Source: Pachyseris speciosa
Lineage: Eukaryota; Cnidaria; Anthozoa; Scleractinia; Pachyseridae
NCBI GenBank assembly: GCA_016490735.1
Contig: JAEMWC010000022.1
Span: 2,285,001-2,349,000 of the forward strand
Direction of reading: 5' to 3'
DNA length: 64,000 bases
The notes under the pieces are model-generated. The model ran no database searches. It saw only the letters and a program-made list of their open reading frames with translations, and had not been told where the DNA came from. A program made the position numbers and the translations under genes. Positions 1 to 13,700 of this stretch are shown in pieces (the first letter of the stretch is position 1; every line of letters starts with the position of its first letter).

Positions 1-415
1 AGGTCCCATCGGTAAAACATCACTCCATTCAACTATAAACGTCACTTCCTTTCTGGTGGGCGAGGTTGACGAGGAGCTATTGGAGTTGCCAAGCTTTTGC
101 GAATCTTGAAAGCACATCAAGCGCACGCCTCTTGAACACACTGCACGGCTGTGTTGCTATGATCTAGTAACTTTTATTTTAGCTTAGGACAGGAACTGGA
201 ACATCCCTTTTCAGAGGCAATTACCAAAATTCAAGCCCTTAGCTCGACAATTAAGAAGAATTGAATTGAACATTAAAGTAAAGAAGCTACACCTCTAAAC
301 TGAGATCAACATGAAATGTTTAATTGTGTTTCTTGTATGCAATCTTGGACAACAATTAAAGTATCAAAGTTGTAACCGACTGAAATTGTCCTCGTGTTAT
401 ATCTATCAATACTTG
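1..415. other. 3' flank / 3' UTR of the secreted-protein gene
   Basis: No independent gene is supported here. The minus-strand gene ends with its stop codon at 416-418, so this stretch should hold its 3' UTR. A minus-strand AATAAA (plus-strand TTTATT at about 173-178) is a plausible polyadenylation signal about 240 bp past the stop. The 109-codon plus-strand open frame at 311-640 is mostly antisense to the coding exon and shows no domain. Confidence 0.4.
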
Positions 416-2393
416 CTAGTCGGTCTGAAATGCATGGATCACATGATCTGCCACCCTGTAATGCTCCAACAGGTCCGAGGATTGCTGCATGTCATTCTTA
501 AGCGAAGGTGCAAGAAATCGTTTGGTCTCTTCAAAGTTTCCACGATGATGATGCTGCCGTTTGACAGTTTGAATGTCCAGCGGTACGTCATCGATAGCCC
601 CACCCTCTTCCCCTCCTTGACTGGTACAGGCATCCGGTAGATCAAATATCCGGGACTCGCTACTAATGCTGATCGACTTATTCGGATAATAAGCCACCAT
701 GAACTCTTTGTAATGGGTAAAAATGTTCTGACTGGGGATAGCGATGGCGAATTCTACCTTGAGTGGGACATTTGTACCGTTAATTTTCGCCACATAGATG
801 TGATGAACTTCAACAATTTGACCCCCACCAACATCCCCTTTGCGCATGGTTAAATCATCTGTGAGTCGAGTAAGGATTTTGTCGCGGACTGTTTGACTAA
901 AGCCAAGGTCTTGCGCTTTATCTTTGACGGCACTAAAATTGCCTTGGTTACTGGCTTCGTAGACCCAATCCTCGCACTCCACGCCAAGTATCTCCACGGT
1001 GCCATTGTATCGGAAGTTGTCAGGAACTTTGGTGAGTCCTCGGAATTCAGGAAGTACGGTCTTGTTACAAGAGGGTGTGCCTTCTTTCAAGTCAATGACA
1101 TACTGAGGAGAGTAAAAGGTAAACGGTAGCAGTTAAAGAAGTGTAATAAATTTCCCATGAAAAAGAAAACCTGGACTAGAAATGAGAGGCCTGAGGGCAG
1201 GGTAAGGGAGGGGTGAGTCCAATCGTAACTCTAGAGGCCGCTAAGTGGAGGCGTTTGTAAGAATATATTCAAAAACTAAAGGCTGCGCGAAAAATCTCTT
1301 CGGCTATAAGAAGAGTGGGGCCATATTTTTAATGGGAGATCACATTCCGGGATTTTATATTCGGAATCATCTTAGATGTAAAATACCTGGGACCATATTG
1401 ATTCCTCTGGTGTGATGATCACCGTCATGTGTTGTGTCAAACCCATCACGAGGTCTTCACGTGATCGGCCTCCCTTCTTGTTGTCGCGGTATTTCTCACT
1501 CACCACAATGCGACCCTCGCAGCCATCTTTGTCGCAGAAAGCGTCGGTCACAAAAATAACGCCGAAGTATGAATTGGGGAATTCTGGGCGCTCGTGTTCG
1601 TTGTTGGAACGGACACAAGGGTTTTTTCTGTGAGTTGCGCAATTACCTTCCTCAAGTTTACCGGTACACACGCACCTGAAATGAAAGCACGAAAATCAGA
1701 ACTGAGCAATCTCTCTGCATGGTTAGAGTTTCTTCAAGTCGACCGACCTTGATAGGTTTTATTTTCCAGAACAAATTAGCCTATTACATTTTAATGAACT
1801 GATCTTGGGAACTGAACGCAATGATAAAATGTGAATGTAAGGCAAGGTCTTCAGTATCATGCACTGCAGCTTTTCAAGCAAGTCTTGTTCTAGGTTTCAC
1901 ACGGCAAGCCTTGGTTTGTCAACTTGTGCTGTGAAACATCGTTCCCGCATTCACAATTGACTTTCATGCATGAGATCTTTTCGGGCCCGAACGTTAATTC
2001 TCTCAAACGGTTTGAACTGACACGAAACAGAACTCCTACGTCAAATTCGGGTGTCGTGTATGGTGGGGGAGGGAGGAAGGGAGGGGGTGTGATTTGTTAC
2101 TGACATACTCAGTGTACCATAAACAAACGAACGAACAAATAGAAGTAGGCATGGACGAATAAATAAGTGAAGGGCAGCATGAAGAACCAAACATACTTGG
2201 AGCCAACTGGACAGTGATGCAGTTCTTCCGCGGGCTCATCCAGAGAATCAATCAAACATTCCCTCCATCCGGAGTAATCGGGCAAGCAGTACTTGCCCAG
2301 CGGTTTCACCTCACAGAACTTGTACTCTTCCGCGTAAGATGTTGGGACCCATAGGTTGATCAAATACAGCATGAGAAATAAAATCATAGCCAT
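416..2393 (-). CDS. Secreted cysteine-rich protein, possibly LolA/ependymin-like, 390 aa
   Basis: Three exons chain in phase: 2393-2197 (phase 2 exit), 1675-1387 and 1102-416, giving 390 residues. All borders are GT-AG. The start is the ATG at 2393, followed by a hydrophobic signal peptide of about 21 residues (MAMILFLMLYLINLWVPTSYA). The first third is cysteine-rich (about ten Cys within residues 25-130), as expected of an extracellular disulfide-bonded domain. The C-terminal half ends in a pattern (a FTHYKEF stretch, then FDLPDAC) that reminds me of metazoan LolA-like/ependymin-related secreted proteins. That assignment is from memory and weak. There are potential N-glycosylation sites (NKT, NGT, NFS, NKS). 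No catalytic motif is recognised. The gene structure is well supported; the function is not. Confidence 0.72.
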
Positions 2394-3019
2394 ACTGAAG
2401 GAGAAATAGAAAGCAACACATGCAGTAACAGATAACGGATAAACACTCCCAGCTTACTACGCACGCATTACCCAGGACGCATGTCGTAACACCATTTGGG
2501 GCTATACAGTTACAATGTAAAAAATCTTCCACTAAGATCAACGGGGACTCCGGTTGCGCGGTAAGCGTTAAAAACTCGGGTTAAAATTGCAATTTAATCT
2601 TGCAGTCTGGTAATTTTTCTATTGAACATTCACGAAGAATGGGGGTTAGTCCCTCACTAGATTACCGATTTAAACAGTTATTACCAGAAAAGTACTCAGT
2701 ATTATCATATGACCCGTACGGCCCGCGCCGCGCTTTCATTGTGAAACTATTGAGAAAATCCCCGCATGAGGGCCGTACGCCTTAGCGCAAGCAGGGCCGG
2801 ACTAAAGCCGTACAGCCCCTATTAGGAACACGTACGGCCCGAGCGATACGAATTTAGAGAATTTCGTTGCGTCTAACCACATAAATTGATTTTACAGCCA
2901 GAAAATAAATACAAACAACATATTAGATCAATTTTCTGTGGAAATTTGTCAATTTTTTGTAAGAAAAACTTCATCTTCTACGTGCTAATGAAGAGTCTAA
3001 AGAGGCCATGTGATAAAAA

Positions 3020-3068
3020 ACTTATTGACTGAGTCAGGTCGGGCCGGACGGGAAAATATTTGGCTATC

Positions 3069-3107
<39 letters not shown>

Positions 3108-3162
3108 GCATGGCCTCGAGCCAAATTTTTTCGCGCTTGGGCCTCCCACTCAGTCAATAAGT
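3020..3162. repeat. Short palindromic MITE-like element
   Basis: The ends are exact inverted copies (ACTTATTGACTGAGT at 3020 and its reverse complement ending at 3162). The interior continues as an imperfect palindrome with GC-rich CATGGCG / GGTCCGTACGG words. It is 143 bp with no coding capacity. No target duplication is clear. Confidence 0.6.
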
Positions 3163-4073
3163 ACATACTCTCCAGCACGTTATTTTGCCTTGTAATAACA
3201 AATAGAGTTGTTCTATCAGGAGTCAAGAGTCACCTTAGAAAAGGTAGGTTAGTGAAATCATTTCATAATAACCATGTTTTCGTTTTTCAGTTCTTCGTGA
3301 GATTGAAACTGAGGTTACCTATCAAAATACTTGTTTGGAGTTAACATCATTAAACTTTCGTACAATGAAAATGTTCAACAATACATAAAACAAACACGAA
3401 AAGGAAACACTACAAATTAACACATTCCTTACCTGGCGTTTTAAACTGGTGTTGTACTAAAAGTCAATACAAGGATCTTTGTGTGGCAGAGATGCGAAAA
3501 ATTCTTACCTGATACAGTTATCAATATCAAAAATAATGTCTCCTCTTGTCAGATACCAGTTGTGGGAGGGACAAAGAATCGACGGCGTGACTGACCGAAG
3601 AAGAAATGTGTCTGGTTAGCTGAGGAAAGAAAAAGGTATCAAAACTGTAACGATGTATTTTATTATAACTGAAGCTAGTAAAAATAAGATTGTCGATGTC
3701 TTCATGGATTGAACGGCTGGGAAACTAAAACATGAGGCGAAAGTGCTCCGGAAACAACCCGAATGAAAAGGCTTTGATAAAATGTTTTTAGTTTCTCTTG
3801 TAATGGTTAGCTGAACTGGAAATAATATTAAACGCTCTAGGGAAAGCGCGAAGAATGTGGAGAAAAGGAGAAAATTATTACGCTTGGGCAGGGATACAAA
3901 CAGGCCCTGGAATTTTGCTAAGAATTTATTCAAACGGGATTTCATAAACATAGTAACGTGAGCAAGGTTGCTTACCGGACGGATCATTCAATTGAGAGAA
4001 CAGAGATAGCAGTTTAGATATCAAACGTAGCTTGATCCAGCATCCATAGATCCTGAGAGAAAAATAAAATTAA

Positions 4074-4474
4074 GGGCCTGTTCACATGGAGGTGGGGGAC
4101 CCCAGGCAGGTGAGGTCCCCCACCTAGGTGGGGTTACCAATCTCTTCATGCACTCTCTCTTTTTTTCTCGATAGCGTTCACATGTGAGGTAGGGTACCTC
4201 ACCGAGGCGGGTTGCCCGGTCAGCCAGGGCGGGTAACCCGCTTAGCTGGGGTGAGTTTTCTCCATGTGAATGCTGGAGGTGGGGTGGGGTGAGGTTCATC
4301 CGGGCAATTATCTCTGAATTCTTTTGTTAATATAAGTTCTTAGTGACCACGCGATAGCATTTTAAACCTCACCCCAGCGCCCCGGGGTTGCATGTGAAGG
4401 CTAGCTCTTTTGGACCACGGGTAGGTGGGGGACCTCACCTGCCTAGGGTCCCCCACCTCCATGTGAACAGGCCC
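4074..4474. mobile_element. 401-bp MITE, TAA target duplication (PIF/Harbinger-like), family A
   Basis: Terminal inverted repeats begin GGGCCTGTTCACATGGAGG and match at the right end. The element is flanked by TAA at 4071-4073 and 4475-4477, a 3-bp target duplication typical of PIF/Harbinger-type elements. The interior is itself partly palindromic around CACATG words. It has no open frame of note. Four more copies of the same family lie inside the foldback element at 55988-58637, two per arm. Family naming is by target-site size only. Confidence 0.85.
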
Positions 4475-4790
4475 TAAGAAAAGGCGTGATTGAGGAAGAA
4501 GGCGCCGCCTGCGCATGAGAAGGCTGCGATAGGGGTGCCGATTATGGTAAAGAAGGGAACAAAATGGGTATCTTGATGACGGCAGGCAAAGCTGTAGACG
4601 GACAGAAAAGACCGTATATTTAAAAACATAGGAGTGATTTTAAAAAAAACCCCTGATCCAAAGAACTCGAACTGGGGCTCGAGGATGTCTCCTTGAGCCA
4701 AGGATCACGGTTAATAAGATACCAGCAGTCACACCTATTACCAAATGAGTACGTGGTGTAGCAAACATGTTGCGTATCATCTGCCGTAAT

Positions 4791-7700
4791 ATGTCGGGTC
4801 GAGGGTCTTACTACAAGAATCTGTACGGAGGAAGAGGGTAAATTGCTTCAATTTATAAGGAAACTTTACAGGAGTAAATAGAGCTTATAAATTAGTAATC
4901 AAAGCGGGTGGGGAGAAAAACCATCGAGAAATATTTGAATTTTTGTCACTTTGTTCTGAAAGGCACGTGGTCAAAGTCCTGCCGATCAGCTGGTGAGGTT
5001 TCAAAGTAGTGTATTTAAAGAGTCGGAAATTATGCTAAAATAAATTACTGATGCTCTGTTTACAATTTTTTTGGGATAAATGAACGTTTTTGTGGTGGGA
5101 ATACTCTTCAAGCTGCCCTATACTAGCTGATTTTCTTCCAGGGATTCCCATTGTTTCAGATGTTTCAACTCTTTCAGATCGAGTAAGGATGTAGGTAACT
5201 TCCTTCGTGGTCTCAATCCAGAATATTGTTCTTTTATTCACATGAAATACCCATGCAATTTCATTCAGCTTCATGTAACAACACTTGTGATTGGGAACCT
5301 GTGTAGTAGTAGTGGTATCTACTTGGTTACCCTGTGAACTCTTTGTAGGAGTACTACTAAGATACTTGACACAATTTATGTTTTCAAATAAACCAGTGAA
5401 GGACTATTGCATCTATGGAAAGCACCAAAAGGTGCTAAGTGTCTATTATAAAGGTGTCCATATAATTCACAATAATTGAACTGAGTATCTGAAACATGCA
5501 TGAATTTCAAGGGTCTTATTGCATAGAATTGAAGGGATGGCAAATAGTGTATCTGAGACTTTGTGAGACAGCGAGACTAATAGATTCTCTGCAAGCCCAA
5601 GACTCTTAGCCTTCTAAAAGAAATCAAGATTCTGAGATGACGTTGCAAAATAAATTGAGATGGTGAGACCCATGAAATTTGACAAAATTTCTGCGAGACA
5701 TAAATTTTTTGAAGAAGCATTTGCCATCCCTAGTTGAATGCCAGTGATTCTTCTTCTTGTAAACTTGCAGCAGAGGGTCTAGAGGGGGAGGAAGAGGTGG
5801 TTATCAAGATCACAACAGGAATGGCAGACCAGACTCTGGGTTTGACAGAGGATCAGTTGGTAGCTCAAGGGAATCCACAGTAAGAAATCAAAGTACATGT
5901 ATTAACCTTACCATCTTATAATGCTGTGGTATTGTAGTACTGATACCGGGGTATGTAGTATACATGCTGCTAATTGAGGACACTAACCAGGTGACATTGA
6001 AGGGTATAGGTATCAGTTTTCCAGATAAAGGAGGGGTGTCAGGTTATGAACCCTAGAAAACTGGTTTTCTACAGAGTAATTCTCTTCAACAAGGGCTTGA
6101 ATAATCTGGCCTCCCCTAAAATCACTCAAGAAACCCACCAGGAGATAAAGACACACATTGTGAACACTACATCCCACTCTCAGCTTGTACCAATTTCAAA
6201 AAAATAATATAGTTTCTTACTGCAAGCAGTAGTTAATTAATTGGAACAATTTACCTTAATCTATTATCAACTTATAATCTACTAGCCCAGGAGCCTTTCA
6301 AGACTCCTTAGCATTCTATTATAGTAAGTAATTCTAACCATAAGACTGCTGACACTGCAAAATATATCTTGTGAGGTAGCACAAAAAAAGTGAAGTGAAT
6401 TGAAGTGAGGTGAAGTTATGTTTTAGAAAGACTCATGCCTATTGACCCCTTCAAAATCATCACTGACCTCCTGTCTTTGAATGACTGGAACACTAGCTAC
6501 TCTCTAGAACAACACATATTTTAGTCAGCATTAAGCTACCACTATTAAATGTAAATCTAAATGCAGGATTCATTTAGATTTGTTTTTTTTTTACATCTGT
6601 AGGACTTGGCTTATCTACTTGCTGGTCTGGAGGGGAAAGGTTATAAGGCCTACCATGATATTTTAGGTGAGAGGTGACTTAATTTAAAAGTATAATAAGC
6701 AAACTATATTATTTAATGACTAGGAATCCTTCTTCTCTGACCTAAAATTGTTAAAAAAATATTCAATTCTCTGACCTTAGTATGATGTTATATGGAGAGT
6801 GATTTGGTTAGTTTGATTTTGAATTGAAAAGTGTCAACAAACTCCAAGCCAATAATAAACCAGAAAGCAGCAATTTGGAATAAAAATAAGAACAACAATA
6901 AACTTATTTGGCTTTTGGTTTGTTTCAGTCTCTGTGTTATCGTGAACTTTCTGCAAACCATTGCGACTTCCTTATGGAATGAGCTTCAACCTGCACTCAA
7001 ACAGAGCGAGTCTGTGGCTGTGTTGAAGCGTCTTCTTAGACATAAACTCTTAAATGTTACTTAGCTAGGCTTTTGTTGACCTTTTGTACCTTTTATGTTA
7101 TCCTTTGTTTTTAGCTTAGTATTGACTCTGAAAAGTATAACTATGTATGTATGTATGTATGTATATTAGTTTTCAGGAAGCCAGTAAGTGAATTTCATTA
7201 CTATATGTGCATTACTACATGCCTGTCCCCTAGCATAACCATCACCTGACTGTATCTCCTGATATCAGTCTACAAGCTATTGTTTAATTGTGTTAGCTGC
7301 CAAAAATGGCACTCAAAAACAGACACAGAAATCTTAGCCTGCATACAGGCTCTTCATTTGGGCAACTCACAGAGGTTTTTTACCTGGATTACTGGCGCGC
7401 ACTCGAAAGCTACAGGATCTTAATTAATTGCGCAAATGAACAGCCTGTATGCAGGCTACAGAAATCTAACTGTCAGGTCTGGGCCAGGGGCCCAAGATAT
7501 AATTATGTATTCAGTTGAACCTCGTTTATCCGGATTCGTGGGGACTGAGCTGAATAGTCCAGATAATCAAGAATCTGGATAATCAAAAATTTGAATATTA
7601 ATGAGCCAAAACTAAAACTGAGTGACTGAACAAGTGGAGCGTAAATGTTCACTTAGAAGCAAAGAACACCTGAGCAAATCAGAGCTCAGCGAAATTCATT

Positions 7701-10700
7701 GCAGTAGTACATGTACGGCGCACGTGATCTCAAGGATCTTAAATATGGCTAATTAATATTTATCAAAAACTGGGACCAGCTAAGCAAGTTCGGATAATCA
7801 AAAAATCCAGATAATCGAGGTCTGGATAATCAAGGTTCGACTGTAACTACATGTATATTCTGGACATAAATTACACTTTTAGTGAAATTTATTTTTGTTT
7901 CATTAATTTCTTTAGGATGTTGGACATTTCCCAGTTTTAAACTCCATGCAGAGAAGATCCAAAGTGACCCATTTGCTCCACCATCATTGTTTAGGGTTAC
8001 AATGGATCAAGCTGTTGCTCACTACCCAGACTTTGCTACCAGGTAGAATACATCAGGTGTATATGGGCTAGGTCATGACCCAGGACTACCCTATGGCCCA
8101 CCCTATGGCCCACCATATTTTTCAATGTTTTTTGATGGTCACATAAGTCACAATTGTGATTCCTGCTTTTCTTAAATAACAAGTCCAACCCCAATTCCAT
8201 GCCTGGCTACCAAGCTTTCTCTTGGCGTTCACATCAGTTGCCTTGAAATATTCACTGAAAACCCATTCAATTGAAATTTGTTTCTTTAATTTGTTTTGTT
8301 TTGCTATATCATCATGACCTTGACAACTTCGGATTCTTGTCATAACAAGACAAAACAAACAAACCAGCAAAAACATTATTTGAAAAATATGGTGGGCCAT
8401 AGGGTGGGCCGTAGGCTAGGCCACGGCCCGGACCATGGTCTACTGAGCCCAGGCTTTGTATACACCCAGAATACATCTCTCTACAGCAAATTTATGTGGC
8501 TGTTTATACGCTGAAATGAAGTGGTGTACTATAAAGCTAGTCAGACTTGTTGTCTCTTGAGTAGAACCAAAACAATATCATTCTACTTTTTAAACATCTA
8601 CTTCTCATGGCACAAGCGGTACACAATTCCACTAAAGTAGGAAACCCTCAAACTCCCCTAAAAATTAACTCTTTTAAAACATTATTTTTTTCTAACTTGC
8701 AGTTCACGTATCCAACAGATAGCTACTGGTGACTACCTCTCAAGAAAGTTTTCTAATTTTGTACACAAAGGAGGATTTGACAGACAGCTGAGTGGCGGTG
8801 GTGAGGGATGGCATGGCAAGAAAGGAGGAAGCATAAATATTCAAACGTTTGTAACTGAATTTCCATGTAAAAAGTACCAAAATCAATCTGGACAAAAATA
8901 GATTTTCAGATATTTTGTTTGTCACTCCATCATTTTAATTTTCTATTAGATCTCAATGCATCATGACTTGTGATGATAAGTCTTTTAAGATTTTCAGCTG
9001 TGGGTGTGGTGAAATCCTCTGGTGTTACCAGTCAAGTTAAGGGAGATATCACAATAAACACGTTTTATTAAGGAGAGCTCCACTGCTAAAAACTTTATGA
9101 TCATAAATTGCTGTACTGTTTGCTTAAAGTATGGCTTTTAATTGACAGTGTTAAATTACTAGTCTTCAGGGTAGTTATGGCACTTTTCCCTAAATGATTT
9201 GACGGTTTCTTGCAGGCCATGTCAGCATGTTCTTGAAAGAACTTCTTGTCTTGTAAAACCTACTGGTGTGGAGGTAAGAATTTGTTACATTAAAGTGCAC
9301 CTAACCCCATTGCACCTTTTTAAACAAAACATCGACTTTTTATAGGCTGTAAAAGTTATGAAATCTAGCCAACATCTGTACCACAACCGACTAGTAAGGG
9401 GCAAGGATATGCATGCATGTTTACAAAGATTTACGGCACTGCAAATCAGTTTGTGACGTATAGTGCTGACGTATAGTGTTAGTAAGCTCTGGAATTCATT
9501 AACTGATTCCATCAGTGCTTCACCAACAATTCAAAAGCTTTAAATCTGCCACCAGGGGTCTGGGCTTCTTCACTGACTGCTGTTCCTTTTGTAATTAGAA
9601 TAAGTACCGGTACTTAGAATTATAATTATTATTAGGTTTTAAGTAATAATTATTATTGTCATCGGACTAGTTTTATGTTGATGTTATTATTATTATTATT
9701 TTTTTTTTTGCTTTTCTCTCGGAGACATTAGTATTTGCTATCTTAAATTCGAGGTGAAAAAAAGTTTATTGTACTGTATTGTATTGACGTCAAGTAAGGA
9801 CTAGACCCATGCCTCACTTCACTTCACTTATTTATTTGATGTAACCTCGTTCAAATGAATGATATTAAATACATCTCGGTCAGCGGATTCCTAGGGAAAC
9901 GTAAATAACAATAATTTGCGGAATTTGGCGTCGTCCGCAATTTCTACAACATTATGCGGTAGATTATTCCAGTCTCTAATTGTGCGCGGCACAAAACTGA
10001 ATTTGAATATGTTAGTGCGAGCGTAAATTGTGGAGTAATATCTATTGTGCATATGTCTTGTCTTTCTGGCCGGCTTTGATAATCCATCCAGGGGCAGGAT
10101 TGCGTTGTTATCTAAACCCTTCTTGAGAAGACAGAGTCTGTCTATTTCCCTCCTGATCTTAAGTGACTTCCACCCTAGATCCTTTAAGAGCGTAGTGACA
10201 CTGCCAAGTTCATAATTCTGGTAATCAGATGTTACGAAGCGCGCAGCACGCCTCTGTATCTTTTCGATCTCGTTTGATAAGTTATCCGTATAAGGATCCC
10301 ATGCTTGGCTCGCATACTCGAGTAAGGGTCTTACTAGGCCAAGGTAGGCTGCCTCTTTTACTCTTCTGTCGCATGTTGAAAGGTTCCGTCTAAGGAGTCC
10401 GAGTAGTTTGTTGGCACGGCCTGTTATATCTGTTACATGGCGGTTCCATCTAAGGTCATCTGATATCGTTACTCCGAGATATTTCGTGTACTGGGCAGAT
10501 TCCAGATTCGTGTGTTCCATAGTGTATTGATAAGTGATCTTGTGGGTGGTTTTACGAGTTATGCGCATTATCTTGCACTTGCTTGGCTCAAAGCACATGT
10601 ACCATTTCTTGGCCCAAGATGATAGATGATCGATATCCTGTTGGAGTTGTTCGCAATCTTGGACTTTCGCGATTGGCCTATAACAGACACAGTCGTCTGC

Positions 10701-13700
10701 AAAAAGTCGGATTTCCGATTCGACCTCATCCACTATATCATTGATGAATATATTAAATAATACCGGTCCAAGGACTGTTCCTTGAGGGACACCCGATATG
10801 ACTGGCGTCCAATCTGATTTTGACCCATTGATTGCCACTCGTTGATGTCTCTGACATAGGAAGTTGTTAATCCATGCTAGTGTTTTACCGTTTATGCCGT
10901 AGCGAAAGAGTTTCGCTTTAAGACGTTCGTGGGGCACACTATCAAAAGCCTTTGCGAAGTCCAGGATAAACACGTCAGTTTGGAGACCTTGATCAATAGT
11001 TTTGGACCAGTCGTGTATTACTGTACATAGTTGTGTGGTACAGCTACGGCCTTTATGAAAGGCATGTTGTCTGCTCGTTATCAACCCATGTGCATCCAGA
11101 TGGTTCATAATGTTCGAGCACACTATGTGTTCTAAGACTTTACAGACAACACTTGTTAGTGACACAGGACGGTAATTGTTCGGGCATGATCTGTCCCCTT
11201 TCTTGTAGATTGGGCAAATGGTGGCTACTCGCCAATCTTCAGGGAGCTTGCTTGTTTCAAGAGACTTCTGAAAGATGTACTTTAGGAAAGGAGCGACTTG
11301 GGCTGATGATTCCTTGAGGATATAAGGATGAATTTCGTCCGGGCCTGCAGATTTAGATGCTTTGAGATCTTTGAGTAATTTGATTATACCGTTAGTTGTT
11401 ACGACAATGTTCCCAATACCAGGTGTGGTTTTCCGCAGAAATGGAACGGAATTAAGATCTTCATGTGACCAGTGATTCTGGAACTGGGCGTTAAGTGTTT
11501 CAGCCTTTTCATAATCACTATCAACTGTGGTGCCAGTTGGTGTTTTAAGAGGCGGCATAACTTGGTTGTCTTTCTTTTGTGATCGTATGTAGTTCCAGAA
11601 AGGTTTGGGATTGGTTTGGATGTCCCCAATAACCTGGTTTAAATGCTTGTTTCTCTCAGATCTAAGTAAGCAAGTGACTTTTCTTCTTAATTTACGCCAC
11701 AATGTGTAAGGCCTATGGTTACTAGTCTTCTTATATTTTGCGTGGATTCTATTCTTGCGTCGGATAAGGCGGCGCAGACGTGCCGATAACCAGGGAAGCT
11801 TGCTGCGACCGCTGACCATTTTTGATGGAATGTTTCGATCCGCCGAGGTCTTAAGCGCAGACTTGAAACGTTCCCAGTCTTCTTCGATATCCGTATCCTC
11901 AGAAGTTAACTGAAAGAAAGATTCTTGGAATTCTTGCAATTCACTTCGTAGGGAGTCATAGTCGCCTTTGTTGAACAAATAGACTTTGCGACTAGGCTTC
12001 CGCTTGAAGGGAATTGAGATATTAAGAGTACATGCCACTGCAGAGTGATCGCTGAACTTATCTGGCGAGTGACAGTTATTGGCCAGGCCTGGCGTGTTGG
12101 TGAATATAAGGTCTAGAGTTTTATCTTCGCGAGTAGGAAAAGTAATCAACTGATCGAGATAGTGGTCACGCGCGATATCGATCAGTATGAGGCCTTCTGA
12201 ATGTCCCAACATTTCACCTTCTTTCGTTAGATGAGTTTCCCAATCGATCTTTCTAAAATTGAAGTCTCCCATAACATGAATGCTTGGTTGGCTTTGTGGG
12301 GGGTGGAAGGTACGGATTTGTTCAAGCTGTTTGTGGAGGCTTTGTATCTCTTCATGGTGCTCGTCAGGAGGGCGATAGTAGCACCCGAAGTAATGTGCGT
12401 GGCCTTTCGATGATATTTTCACCCAAATGCTCTCTGAGGGCGTGATATCTAGAATGAAACAGGGCGTGGGGTTTAAATCAGATTTAACTGCAAGTAATAC
12501 TCCTCCTCCGCCCATAACACGGTCTTTCCTGAATATCGAATAACCAAGTTCTGGAGGAAAGAGTTCTGCATTTGAAACGCTTGAGTCGATTTTCGTTTCC
12601 TGTATGGCTACTACGTCGAAACCAGAGGTTTCTAAGAAGGACTGAAGTTCTAGTTTTTTCCCCCTAATGCTGTTGATATTGATTGAGCATAGTTTGATGT
12701 CCCTGGTATTGTAAGTACGTTGAGTGGATATCGGGCTTGATGTACGCAGTGGTGGTCCAAGCTCCGATTCAGTGTCAGATTCCATTCTAGATCCCAAATC
12801 CGATCCAGTGTCCCACGATTCCTGATTTTCATGTAAACTGAAAACTGAAAACTGGTTCGATAATTCAGCTGGGTGACTGGAGTATGTCAGCGAGCGAGAA
12901 TAATTCGGGTGATTACAACTGGAACAGATCCATACAGTTGCACTGGCCAGACCTTCGTAATCCGCAGAACTCAAGGACAAACAGCTTGCATGGAACCAGA
13001 GATCACAGCCGTCACACTGTACACCTTTCTGGTTGGATTTCACTGGTTTCTTGCAGATTCCGCATGGGAATTTGTAGTGTATCCGTACTTTGGTAGTCGA
13101 TGGAGATGATGGACCTGGATTTTGCAGAATGTCGCCGCACAGTAATAACAATGACCACAGAATTATTCGGCATTTCATCTCTCCGGCCGCCATCTTGATA
13201 TTCGTTCGATTAGCGAGTTGTACAAAAACATCGTCTTCTGCTGTAATCACGCAATTATAGTTGGAAAATCGGTAGTTATCAGTGTCTCCAGGAGCTTTGG
13301 GTAAGTTGGTGATGTTTTTCTGGATCTTAGATCGTATAAGCAGGGCAAAAAGAACCAAAATGCACGGACCCAGAAAACCCCGAACCTTCGCCATTGCTGG
13401 CGACCGCTGACCTCTCCTCTTACTAGCTCGGTCGTGGGGCAGATGATGGCTAGATTTCATAACTTTCACAGGCTATAAAAAGTCAAGATTTGGTATAAAG
13501 CCCTGGTCAAACGGCGCATGATAGTCGATGATAGTTGATTCTCTCCAAACTATCATCAGCTATTACCAGCTATCATTCACATGGTCAAACGGCGCATGAT
13601 AGTCGATGATAGTTGATGATAGTTCACCGGCAGTCGCGCGAGCAAAGGTCACGCGAGTAGCTAGTTCCAGGCTCTTTCCGCGTAAAATGTGAGCACTAAA

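Larger units (their letters stand above)
2394..4790. other. Intergenic region between divergent genes
   Basis: This is the 5' flank of the minus-strand secreted-protein gene and of the plus-strand ABC-class ATPase gene. It contains a GC-rich stretch with repeated CGTACGGCC-type words (about 2705-2860), a small palindromic element (3020-3162) and a complete 401-bp MITE (4074-4474). Open frames here are short and show no protein signature. I see no further exon that I can support. Confidence 0.5.

Noticed and set aside
7306..7518. 70-codon plus-strand frame in ATPase intron 3
   Set aside because: No homology, and no in-phase splice sites to the neighbouring ATPase exons, which already join directly.
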